This document shows positions 25,869 through 38,252 of a stretch of 64,000 nucleotides of DNA, piece after piece. Position numbers and translations under genes: made by a program. The notes beneath the pieces were generated by a model. The model worked only from the letters and a program-made list of their open reading frames with translations, ran no database searches and was not told the origin of the DNA. The stretch's first letter is position 1. Each line of letters opens with the position of its first letter. The stretch is from Saturnia japonica (lineage: Eukaryota; Arthropoda; Insecta; Lepidoptera; Saturniidae), in assembly GCA_033032175.1 (NCBI GenBank), contig CM065325.1, positions 9,514,930-9,578,929 of the forward strand, read 5' to 3'.

Positions 25869-26052
25869 CAGTGTAAACTCTTTATAACGTTATCCTTTAT
25901 AACGATAAACTCCCTATAACGTTGAAGTGAGCCCAACTTGGTTGGTTTGCGTTAAAACCCACTTATTGAAACCCCACTCCATATAACGATAACTCTCTAT
26001 AACGACAAAAAATGCTCAGTCCCTTGAGTTTCGTTATAAAGAGTTTACACTG
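25869..26052. mobile_element. Pogo/Tigger-like non-autonomous DNA element (MITE)
   Basis: The 184-bp element begins CAGTGTAAACTCTTTATAAC and ends with its inverse, flanked on both sides by TA (25867-25868 and 26053-26054). The CAGT start, TATAACG repeats and TA duplication are typical of the pogo/Tigger branch of Tc1/mariner. It contains no frame. Confidence 0.75.
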
Positions 26053-26145
26053 TAATTCTAGGCTGCAGTGATTAGTTAATATTAGGTGAATTGCTAATTG
26101 TTATTTCATACCATACAAAAATGAACCACTGTTAATAAAACCGTT

Positions 26146-26632
26146 GTAAATTCACTCAAATGATTTTAAAACTTTATTAAATTTCTACGTATTTACGCTT
26201 TTTGACCGAGTTAGTCAAATAGGGCATGGGGGCGTTCCCTCCGCTACTTATCGTTGATAGATACACGTCCAAATCGTCTGCCTGCGCCGACAATCAGCTT
26301 ATCTATTTTCCACGAATACATATACACTACAAAGTACTTATTGCGAAAATTTCTGAGTCCGAAACTTTGCCGACAAGTCGCGTTCAAGTTTGCATTGCAA
26401 AGATAACCATCATTGTTAGGTTTGTAATTTCACTCAAATGACTAAAACTTTATAAAATTTTACGTATTTGCGCTTTTTGACCGAATTATTCAAAACAGGG
26501 CATGGGGCGTTCCCTCTGCCACTTATCGTTGACAGATAGCGACGTCCGAATCGTCAGCCTGCGCCAACAATCAGTGTATCTACTTTCCACGAATACTTAT
26601 ACACTATAAAATATTTTTGCGAAAATTTCTAA
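26146..26632 (+). repeat. Tandem duplication with 278-bp period (two units)
   Basis: Unit 1 begins about 26146 and unit 2 about 26424. Shared stretches include TTCACTCAAATGA, GCGCTTTTTGACCGA-like, GGGGCGTTCCCTC, CCACGAATAC and GCGAAAATTTCT. The units differ by scattered substitutions and small indels, so the duplication is old or the units belong to a dispersed repeat. No function is recognised. Confidence 0.75.
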
Positions 26633-27944
26633 TCAAATCAAATATTTTCCTCTGAACAATAACTTTTATATTTGTGCACTTTACTAGTTAACTACCAGCA
26701 GTGGCCACGAACAATGCATCAGTAGCGGCACACTTAAGTGTAAAATCGTGTAATTGGCGTCCGTCTGGCATCGGACCAAGGTTCTCTTCAGTGTAGGTCC
26801 TTGTCCAGATTGTCAGCAAACTAATAATTCATATTAATATTCAATGTTTTTATGTCAACAAATTTCATACGCAATTATTTACCATTGTATGTTTTTATCT
26901 AGATTTATTTAGTTACTATAGGTGTTCAATTTTATTTAACCTTGGATTCTAAACCAACGTTTCTTGAAGTCACGAGGGTTCTGCGAATTAGTTACTTTTT
27001 TCATGAAATGGGAAAATTATTTTAGCTGTTAAATATATTATAAACAAATAGATAGTATTTCGATATAATGCTATAATTGTAATAAAGAATTTTTACTCTT
27101 ATTTCACAATGCACTGTTTCATATTTTTTATTTGTTATCATTTAATTTAGGATTATATTATAAAAGAGATTTATTTAGTGTTCCGTAGCGTAAAATTAAT
27201 TTAACCTAATTAAGGATTTTGATTTCACTATAATTATATTTATTGGGCCAACTCACAGTCTTTGTTGGATGCACATGGCTCACTTTACTGTAAAATAAAT
27301 GTTTTCCGAAGTTGTTACACAGAAATCAAATATAAATTAAACAATTGAGTATTGATAGAGCAATAATACAAATTAAATAAAAGAGTTGGTCGATAATTGT
27401 ATAGTTATTATGATATACAGATGATCATAACTGTGTTTATGAATAACTTCGAGGATTCATAAGTCCATTCAATAACAACAAAAAAACTTAAATTACTTAA
27501 CGCTTGGTTGCATTTGGTATTAAATTATCGAACAAAATACGAAGCTTTAATTTGATACTATTTATTAAAACAAAATTAAATAAACATATGAATATTGTAT
27601 TTAATACCTATTTATTGTAATTACAACGTTTAATTTAGCATTATGACCGGAAAATAGATCATGAGCACTATTTAAATTTTCCAATCATAAATCGAGACGA
27701 ATCCAAAACGATACACGTAGAATAATAAACGCCGCATTAATAAATTAAAAAGATATTTTAATATAAAACTGAGCAGGATAATGGATTCACAGTGCAAGTA
27801 AGTGTTGGAAGCGACGAGACGCAGGATGCTTTGTGTGTGAGATGTGTTTACAAAGTACCTATACATTATTAAAGCTTACTTATGTCTGTGACACTGAAGA
27901 CGAGGGGAAGAAATAATACACTAATATTACAAAGCTCAAGAGAT
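26633..27944. other. Intron DNA, nothing recognised
   Basis: AT-rich. No frame or repeat that I can support. Confidence 0.4.
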
Positions 27945-28262
27945 TGTTTTTTTTTGTGTTGTTGTTGTTTTTTCTAATCTCTGAAACTACCCAGTCAGAT
28001 TTGAAAATTTATTTTTATATTTTATAATCTATTTAATAAGGAAGGTTACAGGCTATATAACCTTATGCAACGACTTTAAGGAGCGGAGCAGTAACCATGA
28101 ACATCAAGCAATCTGGCAAGTTGTAGGCAAGTACGGAAAGTGAGAGCATAAAACGATAGGCAACGGCGCGGCGCGGCTCGGCGCGGCGCGCGGGGTACGT
28201 TGGCAGCGCCGTAGTAGTTGGTCGATTAAATTTAATACAGATGAAACCGTAGGACACTGCTA
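27945..28262 (-). repeat. Box repeat, minus copy of the (AAAC)-tailed type
   Basis: The left end is T-rich (GTTGTTGTTG). The middle has TAGCCTGTAACC-like and GGAGCGGAGCAG units. A GC-rich stretch lies at 28165-28200, and the right end reads (minus) CAGTGTCCTACGGTTTCATC. It is the same subtype as 43560-44166. Confidence 0.6.
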
Positions 28263-29757
28263 GTCACGTATTAATGGACTACTAAATGTGAAGAGGCAGG
28301 TTAGTAAGGATATGGAATTACACTCAAATAATTCAGTCTACCCAATTATCTTTGAACTTATTCTGCTAATATTAGAGCAATTTTATCTGACATATTGTCA
28401 CGGGATGAGCGAAATACATATACATACTAAGTAGTTACTTTGATAGAAACCCATACATACAAGCGTCATTAGTCCGACAAAATTATCAGAAACTACACAA
28501 CTGTTTTAACTGGATATTTAAATTGTTAAAATCAATGTCAGAGAGATAACAGGGGTTTTTTCCAGTCCGCCCCGTTCGTGGAATTACACAGCAGTAATTG
28601 CCTATTTAAAAGTATTTACAATAATACTGCCCATAAGGGAAAAATGTTATAAACCTTTCAGACGAGATTAAGTCGCAGTTAAACAAGGTGAAAGTGTCCA
28701 ACGACCTTGACTTTTATTAAAAGGTCAACAAAAAGCATAATTTATTCGACATCTCTTGCAGGATAAAGAAAAGGCTTTTGCTTAAAGTAAATACGAAATA
28801 AAGACAAACAATAAACAATATTTTTTAACTTTAATTCGTGGTATCAAAATTTTAAACGTCTGTGTTTACAAGCAATGTGTATTATTTGACAAAAACAACT
28901 TCGCTTTATAGAAACAAAGCACTTAATAATTCCGTGATCTATCGTACAAAACTTCCCTATATATTGTCTAATATTCAAATCCGGCAAGTAATATTTATTT
29001 ACAAAAACTTTCATTACTATAGTAGCTAATACTGTACACACATTAAAATTTCTTACTATGAGTTATTTCAAACTATAAGGATATATAATAGATATACATA
29101 TATCTTAATCTGTAATCTTTACATATACTTATTAAAAATTCTTAAACTCCCTTTATTATTTATTGAATAGACAATGAAAATACTATAAGTATCCTAAGTA
29201 ATGGGATGTACCCATTGGACATTTTCAATTAAATTATTTAATAAATCAAAAAAGCCATAATTTATCGCTCATCCAAAACTACAATGACATACTACTTAAT
29301 TACAAAATTTGGTGTCACAAGTTCCTGTTACAAAAACTATGTAAGTATAGAAAAAATGTCACAATTGTTCTTACAATAGTTTATGATAGAGAGTGTGAGT
29401 CGTTAAGAAATTGGCTTAAACTCGCTAAATATTCATCAATTCAAAACTTCTAAATGTTTCTACTGAAAAAATACTTAAATGTAATTACGTCGTTGTTCTA
29501 TTAGATGAGCGATATGTTTAAAAAGAACTAAAAATTCTCTTAAAATGTTAAAAGATAAAAGCGTATAGCAATAAAGTTTGAAAATAGATACACTAATATT
29601 TATGATATACTAGGTACATTCCTCATCACCTTGACCAAGTATCAAGCGAGTGTCCACAGACATAGCCACCAAGCTTGTTTACTCTAGCCTTATCCACATC
29701 GAAATTTCAAAATATTCTACGTTATCACTTATCAGTGTTCACAGCGCTTTAATAGTA
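28263..29757. other. Intron DNA, nothing recognised
   Basis: AT-rich. No supported feature. Confidence 0.4.
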
Positions 29758-29765
29758 CTTGGAAC

Positions 29766-29981
29766 TAGGGTTACCAATCCCACTATATAACATAGATTCC
29801 TACTGTATTAGACGTACGCTACTATATTTAAAAAAAAATACTGTCTATAAAGTAGTAATTTTTTTTAAATAAAATAAAATATTTATTTAAAACTGAAATA
29901 TTTTTTTTTTTCATCTACTATATTTTTCTGGTAATATGCCTCGAAAATATTACATTTGATATAAAAAAGTTAGCAACCCTA
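29766..29981. mobile_element. hAT-like non-autonomous DNA element (MITE)
   Basis: The ends are TAGGGTTACCAA and, inverted, TAGGGTTGCTAA. Perfect 8-bp flanking duplications CTTGGAAC lie at 29758-29765 and 29982-29989. The 8-bp duplication and the (T/C)AGGGTT ends are typical of the hAT superfamily. The 216-bp interior is AT-rich and non-coding. Confidence 0.85.
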
Positions 29982-30549
29982 CTTGGAACTTGAAACACAA
30001 TGTTTATTACAGCAGGTACCAGCAATCGATGGCCGACCTATTAACGGAGTATAGTCTTATCTTATCAATGAAATACTAGGAACAACAACTACGAGTGTTA
30101 TGATTACCTGGTATTCTGCACTATTTGCTGTAGGTACCTACATTATCCGCGAAAACTTTAAAGAAGTAATTCTACCATTATTATTAGTACTAGATAAGTA
30201 ATGAGGTTTTATTACAGCGCTTAAAGCCGTATTGAAAGTAAAGTAAATAGAAAAATTATAATGATATTTATTTCAGAGACAAATCGATCTAGAAAATTTG
30301 TAAATATGTATATCGTTCGACAACCGAAATATGAACAATAACAAAAATCTATTTCGCCCACAATCAATTACTTGTTTCTCGGCAAATTTGATAAAATAGA
30401 ATGCAAATAGTCCTTGTCGCATGCACTATGCAGAGTAAACATATTCGGGCGTGAAGAAAAGGATAGTTCGGTGTCAATAACCGCCGCCATGCGTGTTATA
30501 ATTTCGAGGTTCATCTGTAGAGATATGAACAATTTGAAGCACGTTTACA

Positions 30550-30720
30550 ACCCGGTACGGGTACAATGGCGATGCAAATAATCGCGATTATGGCAAGGTT
30601 GACGGCGCGACGGAGGGTTCGTTCAACTGACCGACGACCGCGAACGATGACACGGTGCGCGCGCGCGGGGCGTCCGCGTCGCGGCGTCACATGCGCGCCC
30701 CTAAACACCACACGAACCCT
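30550..30720. promoter_or_regulatory. Second CpG-rich block in the kay intron
   Basis: A GC-rich stretch (GCGCGCGCGGGGCGTCCGCG core) lies 500 bp from the larger island. No frame is recognisable. Confidence 0.25.
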
Positions 30721-30968
30721 GCGAGGAACAGCCTGCAGATTTCAGACTAAATACACCAACTCACTGATACCACGTACTACATTAAAATATTCTCGTCTTT
30801 GGTTCAATGATATTTTACACATTCAGTATCGGTGATTGAAATCAACTATATTTATGTAGAGGGATATACTGACACAATATAACAATAAATATTTATAACA
30901 ATTGCAATAAGTACAGTAAGAATGTAAATGAGTGTACATAATAGATTTAAAAGTGAAGTAAAACTTAC

Positions 30969-31150
30969 CGACTTCCACAAACTGCAATCCAAATTTTACA
31001 CTTCACCAATAAAAGAGGAAACAACAACTTAAACAAAACTTTTCAAAACTCAAAACAAGAAATACGATAAACGCGTACGCGCATCGATAACAACCGCCTG
31101 ACAGAATAATATGTCGTTTGTAGACGGAAAACCCCCTTTAGATATAACGC
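30969..31150 (-). other. Possible non-coding 5' exon of kay
   Basis: On the minus strand a GTAAGT donor (GTCG|GTAAGT) at 30968/30969 follows a segment without a long frame. Just upstream is a CpG-rich block at 31200-31480 that could be a promoter, with a TTATCGATG (DRE-like) motif near 31090. It could be an untranslated first exon that splices to a coding exon. There is no direct proof. Confidence 0.22.
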
Positions 31151-31189
31151 GACGCAGAAACGCACAGTGTAAATATTATTGCTGCGGCT

Positions 31190-31480
31190 GGACAAAGGTT
31201 TTTGTTATCTAAAACCGGTGTCAGCGAGCAATACACAATGCGAGCCGCACGGCCAGCGGTGGAACGTGGAGTGAGGCTCGCACGCCAGCCCCGCCACCGT
31301 CTGATAAGCCTGGCGCGACGCCCCCCGGCGACGCCTACGCCCCACTCGGCGGCGCCGCACCGGTGCTTCGTAAACACCACCGGCCGCCCCTCAGCACCCG
31401 AAGCTGTCGCCACTGCCACCGCCGCGACAGCCGCCGCCGACCAGACGGGCCCCCGCGCATTATGCACCACACCTACGCAC
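31190..31480. promoter_or_regulatory. CpG-rich island in the kay intron
   Basis: About 290 bp with far higher GC than its neighbours; both strands are open for 110-126 codons of low-complexity Ala/Arg/Pro sequence. I read this as composition, not as a gene. It is a candidate promoter or enhancer. Confidence 0.3.
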
Positions 31481-31558
31481 TATTTCACAACTGCACGCCA
31501 CCATTGCGTGTTGCAGAAAATCAACAACTTTCGACTCCTTAAAAAGACGAGGAAACTC

Positions 31559-31830
31559 AAGCATCACGTTGCGAAACTGTGATGGCAGCCCCGATACCGA
31601 CGAGAACAATGAAACGCAAACAAATGTGACACCTGAATGTAGGTAGGTTGTATCCTAATTGGGCAAGAGGCAAAAATTGAATATGTGCAACGCGATCATC
31701 ATACATAAATGGAATAGCTGAATTAGTGCAAACATATCGAGGACGAACCAGCTTCGAACCCACAAAGTATACATATTCCCCATACTCGCATAGAACATGC
31801 AAGAAAGATACAATCATACAAAGTAATACC
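31559..31830 (-). repeat. Possible SINE-like repeat
   Basis: The minus strand reads GTGGGTTCGAAGCTGG (a weak tRNA B-box resemblance) and GATACAACCTACCTACATTC. It reads like an interspersed lepidopteran repeat, but no second copy is in the window. Confidence 0.3.
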
Positions 31831-34800
31831 CAAGTAACATAATTAATTAATTATGTACACATATTAGTAATGTAGATGTTTCGCCGCATAAAGAAAGAAT
31901 TCATTGGAATAATTTAATTTTGTACTTTTACTTTGTTTAGCATGAAAGTGTAAAATACGTTTTATTACTAAACATGGTCTTTAGCGTAATAGGTGCAACG
32001 GCCAAATAAATAAAATACCAATAATATTTTTACTAAGTCATGAAAATATTTATATTAAACAATTTATAAAAAAATGTTTACGATTTAGTGATTCCGTGCA
32101 ATAATTACAAATGGATATGTACCTACCTATTCAATATGACAGAGAAAGATTGAGGATAAAATAAAAACTTGAACGTCGTTGAGTACCGTGGTATGCAACT
32201 ACATACATGAAAAGGTATTTCATAAAAATATACAATATATTCCATGGATAATGATCAATCAAGAAAGTATCAGCAGCATTTTGATGTACAACATACAAAG
32301 GAGTTCAACGTCCTCTAAGTAACGCGTAGAAGAAACCAATTTAATTATGAATATATGTACAATGTACATAATTTATATAGTTATTTCATTGATACCATAA
32401 ACTTTTAATATATAAGTAATTCAAAATAATATTGAAGAAACACATTGGTTGATATACATATAAGCGTTCTTTATCAATAATAATTAATCAATGTAAACGA
32501 AAAAGTTACTCCAGCTAGACTGTTATCTTTTTTGAAAAGGGCGAATTCAAGCAAAATATGTTTGCTGTACGAGTATTTTAAAAAAGCAAACAGAAACAAT
32601 GCCGACAACAGCACAACATGTGACCTTTTGCAGATATAAAAGTATTATGAACTGCGTAGGAGCAGCTAAATACAAAATTGGTTTCGAAGAATTGCCACAA
32701 ATAAGCAGTCATTCGAAACTCATTAATTCAGTTATTTGTCGACCGTTCATAATATCACTTATCAACAATCCGATGAAATAATTTCCACTTATATTGAAAG
32801 TACAATTTGTGTGATGTATTAATGGCGTATGGTTTTATTGGAAATCACGTATTAACTTTATACAAATAATCACATAACTATGAAGTAAATAAAAAAAAAT
32901 TTAGGTATAATAAAATGTCTAAAACATTAAAAAAACAATGAACAAATAATATCCAAAAATAATCTGTCGGATAAACACAGCCATTCCAAAGTCACGGCAC
33001 TTCAATTATCAAATGGTACGTTGTAAATTTAATTTATTAACGTCCAATAAAAAACAGCTTTAGTCCCCCATATGGGTTATAAGTATGGAATCTAAAAAAA
33101 TGATTTAAATAACATTGAAGTTCAAAATGCAGCTACAACCATAAACATTTTACGAGTGCATTACTCTCGGTAAACTGGCAAGTCCGTGCAAATTATCCTC
33201 TCGCCAATTTGATCCCACAACACTGAATTGTTTCTTGATAACGCTGATTTAAAAACTTTTATTTCGACACGCCTAATGTTTTTAACAATATAAATCTAAT
33301 CATTTTACTCACATCAGAGGGACAACATTCACCATAACTTTGTGGTAAAAAAAAACATAGCCCTATTCCTTTGTGTTAAACAAAATCAATGTCGTATAAG
33401 TCCAAAAAATTGGTACGACACGCTAAGCCCACATATGTTACCAGATTAATCTTTTCAAATTATTTGATCTTTTTAACTGACGAGGGTTCATTAAATAATG
33501 GCGTCAGTATTGGTGCTGAGGTTATTGTGCCGTCTATCAAAGATTTTGTTGTGGGCGGGAGATTTTCATTGCACATATTATTCAATTTAAATACTAATGT
33601 AGGTACTAAGACAGAAATTTAAAAACAAAAAGAATTATAAAATTTCAATGCATAATATTAAACCAGTTAACTTACATAATTATTACATTAAACTTAGTAT
33701 ATTTTTAGCATTTGTTATTATTAATTATGTAGTCAAAATGAGAACAATACAATATTAATAAGTATCATAAATTAATAAGTATTGACAGTAACTATTTTAA
33801 ATTAAAGCACTTTGTTACCAAATACTGAAGAACCATTAATGATATTAACCAATTCAAACGCATTAAAATATAATTAAGAATCAAGAGTCAAAAACAAAAG
33901 GTATTGTTAAAAATGAACTCAAATATATAAAAGAATATTGTTTGCGTACTTATAATAATAGTTACTATTATTATTATTATATAAGTCATACACAATACCG
34001 CACGTGGAAATGCAGTAGCAGATAATATGACATCTTTCAATAAGGCACTTGAGGCGGAAACGTGGAAAATGTCAGTAATCTAAAGAGCTGGACGCACGAT
34101 TCTTGCCCATAATCGGAACAAGAACTATGCAACTGTTGTAAATATCAGCTCTATGATTATTATTGTGACGTAATTTTTATTACACTTTGAAACAAAGAAA
34201 ATTATGCTCGCAATTTCATAAAGAGTATCTATAGTTGATCGTGACCAACCAGTTGACCTACTTAATAATGTACCCATATGAAAGTGATTGATTATTATTT
34301 ACTTATGGTTTGAAGTTATACTAAATAACAAGACAAATAAATGGGAATGTAGAGAATGTCCGCCGGAATTCAACGTGCCAAAGATGTGACTCATCCTGCG
34401 ATCAACCCATCGGGATATTAACTACCTTAACGGACCTCCCGGTCAACACTTTCCAAACATGCAATTACTGTCAATGCCGTTTTAAAAACTGCAAAGTATT
34501 TTGGTGAGCTCCCGTCGTGTTTATGGCTTCATACTGTTATGCTATTTTATTTGAACTGTGAAAAGACGTTTACGTTAACAAGCCGACAATTAGGTTATGC
34601 AAACAAAAATTACATCTCAAGTTTAATATGATTGTATTGCTCCTTTTAATAAATATTTCATAAATAAGATGTCGGCTTGTTCACAACATTGAGTAACCAC
34701 TACAAAAGGTGAGGGTACGTACATCTACGGAATGCGCGGACGCATCAATCAACGACAAATTTAAAGATGGTATTTTATTTTTAATGCATCATTTGAAATA

Positions 34801-35202
34801 GTTCTGTGTATGAGAGAGCAATTTAAGTAACCACACTGAGTTACCCACTTGATGGATAGGGTAAGAACATAATTATTATTTATACAATAACAAAAATAAT
34901 ATATTTATAGCCATTTAATGATATTATCCAATGTTAGCGGTTATAAACAAACAGGAAGCTTCAATCAGAAAAGGATAAAACAATAGTTTATTAAATGTTG
35001 TATTATTATATAAAGATTTAATAATCTATCACTAAATATAGGTGTATTAAATTATGTGAACAGACCTCAGGAAATATCAATCTTGCAAATCGTAATAATG
35101 CCATATTATATTACATAACTCTTTATTAATAGCATTTTGTAAAAAAATAAGTATGATAAAAAGTATTATCAAAATCTACATACACAAATCAATAACTACT
35201 GG
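31831..35202. other. Intron DNA, nothing recognised
   Basis: AT-rich, with one AP-1 motif (TGACTCA, 34387-34393). No frame or inverted ends. Confidence 0.4.
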
Positions 35203-35725
35203 CGTACCCGCCGCTCGGCTCCGCACGCGTTTGTTACTAGGTAGCAGCTTTTTTTTTTAAATTCATATTATTGACAATTCATATGCACCAATTAAGAAAT
35301 TAGATATTACACTTCCCACGTACAAAATTTCATCAAAATTTGTTACTACTAAGTACTATTCTTTTACGATGCCTAAATGTATTGTTGACGAATATTATAG
35401 CCTATGAATTATGGAATGATGTATGCATCCCGTGACCCTTTCTACAAAATTATATCAGAATCGGTTGAGAATTGACTAAAATTTAATTTTCTGTAATTCT
35501 TGTTTTTTGCAATTTCTGAAAGTTTAATTGAAAATTCTTATAGCTTATCAATTGAACACTGACTTATGCTTCCCGAGTACAAAGTTTCATAATAATCGGT
35601 CAAGCCGTTTTTGAGCTGAATTTGAACAGACAGACAAAACAAATTAAAGGTATATCTGTTATCAGTATCCTATAGATAATATGCATACATATACAGATAC
35701 TACAGATTTATTCATATAGATGAAG
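35203..35725 (+). repeat. Box repeat, plus copy, near full length
   Basis: It starts GTACCCGCCGCTCGGCTCCG. It has three CATCAAAATTTG/ATCAGAATCGG units and ends ATCGGTCAAGCCGTTTTTGA, then ACAGACAGAC and TACAGATTTATTCATATAGA. Confidence 0.7.
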
Positions 35726-35830
35726 TATAAACAATACCAATTTCACTGCTACTACACAGTTAGTTGACCAAACTAAAGTTCGTTAGTAGTTTAATATAAA
35801 ATAATAAATATGTATTATTAATTAAGATAC

Positions 35831-35887
35831 TATATATATATATATATATATATTTAATATTATAACTAATACATAATTAATTACAAT

Positions 35888-35913
<26 letters not shown>
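35831..35913. repeat. Two TA microsatellites
   Basis: Pure TA runs at 35831-35853 and 35888-35913, directly beside the long inverted repeat that follows. Confidence 0.8.
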
Positions 35914-35920
<7 letters not shown>

Positions 35921-35930
35921 TTAATATATA

Positions 35931-36086
35931 AATATTAATTTTTATTTATTTAAGAGCTGTGTTAATTTGTTTTACAATAGAAATTCCCGTATATAATATT
36001 AATTAAGATATATGTCAGCCCCAACACGGGAATTTCTATTGTAAAACAAATTAACACAGCTCTTAAATAAATAAGAAATTAATATT
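35931..36086. repeat. Long near-perfect inverted repeat (hairpin)
   Basis: Arm 35942-35990 is the exact complement of 36026-36074 (49 bp). With a one-base gap the pairing extends to about 60 bp. The loop is about 35 bp. The arms contain GAGCTGTGTTAATTTG. There is no frame, and I found no clear target duplication. Confidence 0.85.
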
Positions 36087-36089
36087 TCT

Positions 36090-37969
36090 TTGTATCTTTG
36101 AAGTTGTTGAGTTATATAGAAGACATACACAAACGGGAATTCCAAGGATTCACTCACTACGTAAAACAACATTTATGTAATTTAGATTTACATAGAGAAG
36201 TGCCGTTAAAATTATCTGGAACAAAAAAAAAAAAACAAACGCCCTTCAAAAATAAGAACGCTACCAAATAACCTTGTGTTGTGAACCTGCGTTCAGTAAG
36301 GTTTCCAGAGTTCCTTGGGGAGATGGATTCCATGCCGGAAACGGGCTATTGATACTTCAGGTGTTTCAAGATTCTATAGACTATTCGGTAATTCCTTTCC
36401 ACCAGGCTGGTCGACTTAGTTGTAGAAAAAATACATTCTTTTTTCATTGTATATAATAACTTAAAGTTTAAATGATGTCTAATTGGTGTATAATAATTAT
36501 AATATATAAACCATTTGACTAACAAACTACATATCAAATAAATTTTTGACGTGCGCGAAGGCGTCGTGGGTGGTACGTTATGGTGTGACAGGGCATGCGC
36601 GGGCGCAGTGACATACTACTGACGGTGACAGACAACAATGGTTGACAAAGTAACCTGACAGAATTATGAGACACGACGCCGAGTATGAAAGACTTGTGAT
36701 ATTGGTCACTTTTGTACAGATTATATTGTCAAGTAAAAGTTCGTCATAATTGTATGGTGGAGAGTGGAACCAAAGGTTCTATCTACATATACCTAGATAG
36801 CACTTAGTGTCTATAAAAAATAACATATTCAAGTTAACTGTTGTTTTTAAGCATAACGTAATATATTTTTATTGTAGCACGATAAAGAGACATCATCGCT
36901 GGGGCTTATGGTAAGCACAATCCAACGCTGATCGCCACTGTCATGCCGATATGCAAATCTCTCGGCAGCTACATATAATATACTGGCTGATCCCGAAACG
37001 CAACAAACCAAAAGAGTTTGGAACGCTTTTACCACCATGTACATAGTGGTCACAAGTCACGACCCAATCGGGTACAGATACCCACCAACCTGCTTGATTA
37101 CTGATTATGCACCAGCTGATCTCGGAACGCGACACGACTAATCGTAGGTACCACTATGACGCGTTTTACACCTGGTTTAAGGTGGTCGCGATCCATTCGG
37201 GCATGATTGTCGTGTCTTACCAGCTATTTGAGATATGATAAAGTGAGACAAACAAATGTACTAAAAAAAATGTAATCTATACTAATATGTATTTTTATTT
37301 TAACTAACGATCGCCTTAAACTCGAAATTCAACTTGCGACTTTTTGATCATAGACTATTTTTTGCTTAACATTTGTTTGGGGGGTCTAAGTTCAATGACA
37401 ATGGTCGGGATAGGATTCGCAGTATTATTTAATTTAATTTAATATACTAGTGACAGATATTATAGATACATTTTAGCTTTCTGTACTCCTTTTATTCCTT
37501 TCTTATCAAAAGCATAAATATAAATGGGTTCTTCACACAAAATTACACCCAAGTTTTATTTTCACCACATGTGGAATAACACAATGTTATAATTCATTTG
37601 TAGCAAATCTGAATAATTCAGATAATTTACAATAGGTATATCGCTTAGAATATATAAACTCCCGCGAGCCGTGGTTTGACAGCGTCATAAAATAAAACAG
37701 TCATTATGCCGTACTGCGTAATTAAACAGTTTAAAAACACTTTAGACAGTCTTAAAAAGAATACTGGACTATCATTTAATAGGTAATTATTAGAAATACA
37801 ATAGATTTCTTATTAAGTATAACAATGTCAATAAATCAACAAACTTGTTGACGTTGATAACGCTGTCATTTAATAATTACTGAATTAGTTAATGCCCATA
37901 ATAAATCAATAAACCGTTGTCGTGGAAGCTGATATTTCCCTCTTACATACTTTCATCTCTTATTTTTTA
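36090..37969. other. Intron DNA with unclassified repeat-like stretches
   Basis: A GC-richer stretch at 36540-36690 and another at 36890-37230 (with a partly repeated CAGCTGATC.CG.AACGC unit) look repeat-derived. I cannot name them. Confidence 0.3.
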
Positions 37970-38127
37970 CCCTTAAAGTTATATTTTGGCTACAAAGAGT
38001 TCCCTATGTCCTTTCCCAAGGTACAATCTATCTCTATACCAAAATTCATCAAAATGGGTTTAGCAGTTTATACGTGAAAACGTAACAGACAGACAGAGTT
38101 ACTTTCGCATTTATAATATTAGTATGG
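37970..38127 (+). repeat. 3' part of a box-type repeat
   Basis: It contains CAAAATTCATCAAAATGGGT and ends AACAGACAGACAGAGTTAC and TTTATAATATTAGTATGGAT, the common 3' end of such lepidopteran repeats. Confidence 0.6.
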
Positions 38128-38252
38128 ATCATTTGGACACATAGTTTAAAAATAATTTGTACTTGCGAGAAGCTACACGGGTGCGTTGGCAGTGCGGTAT
38201 TTGTTGGATAAAATTAACACGGGTGAAACGATGGGGCACAGCTTGTTAGATA
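38128..38252 (-). repeat. 5' part of a box repeat, minus copy
   Basis: The minus-strand right end reads AGCTGTGCCCCATCGTTTCA, with GGTGCGTTGGCAGTGCGGTA within. It matches 44020-44166. Confidence 0.6.

Noticed and set aside
31202..31582. Plus-strand frame of 126 codons rich in Ala, Arg and Pro
   Set aside because: Both strands are open across a CpG-rich block and the product is low in complexity; composition explains it better than a gene.
35831..35913. Considered the TA runs and hairpin as a replication origin or attachment site
   Set aside because: Nothing beyond AT content and symmetry supports this in a nuclear insect genome.
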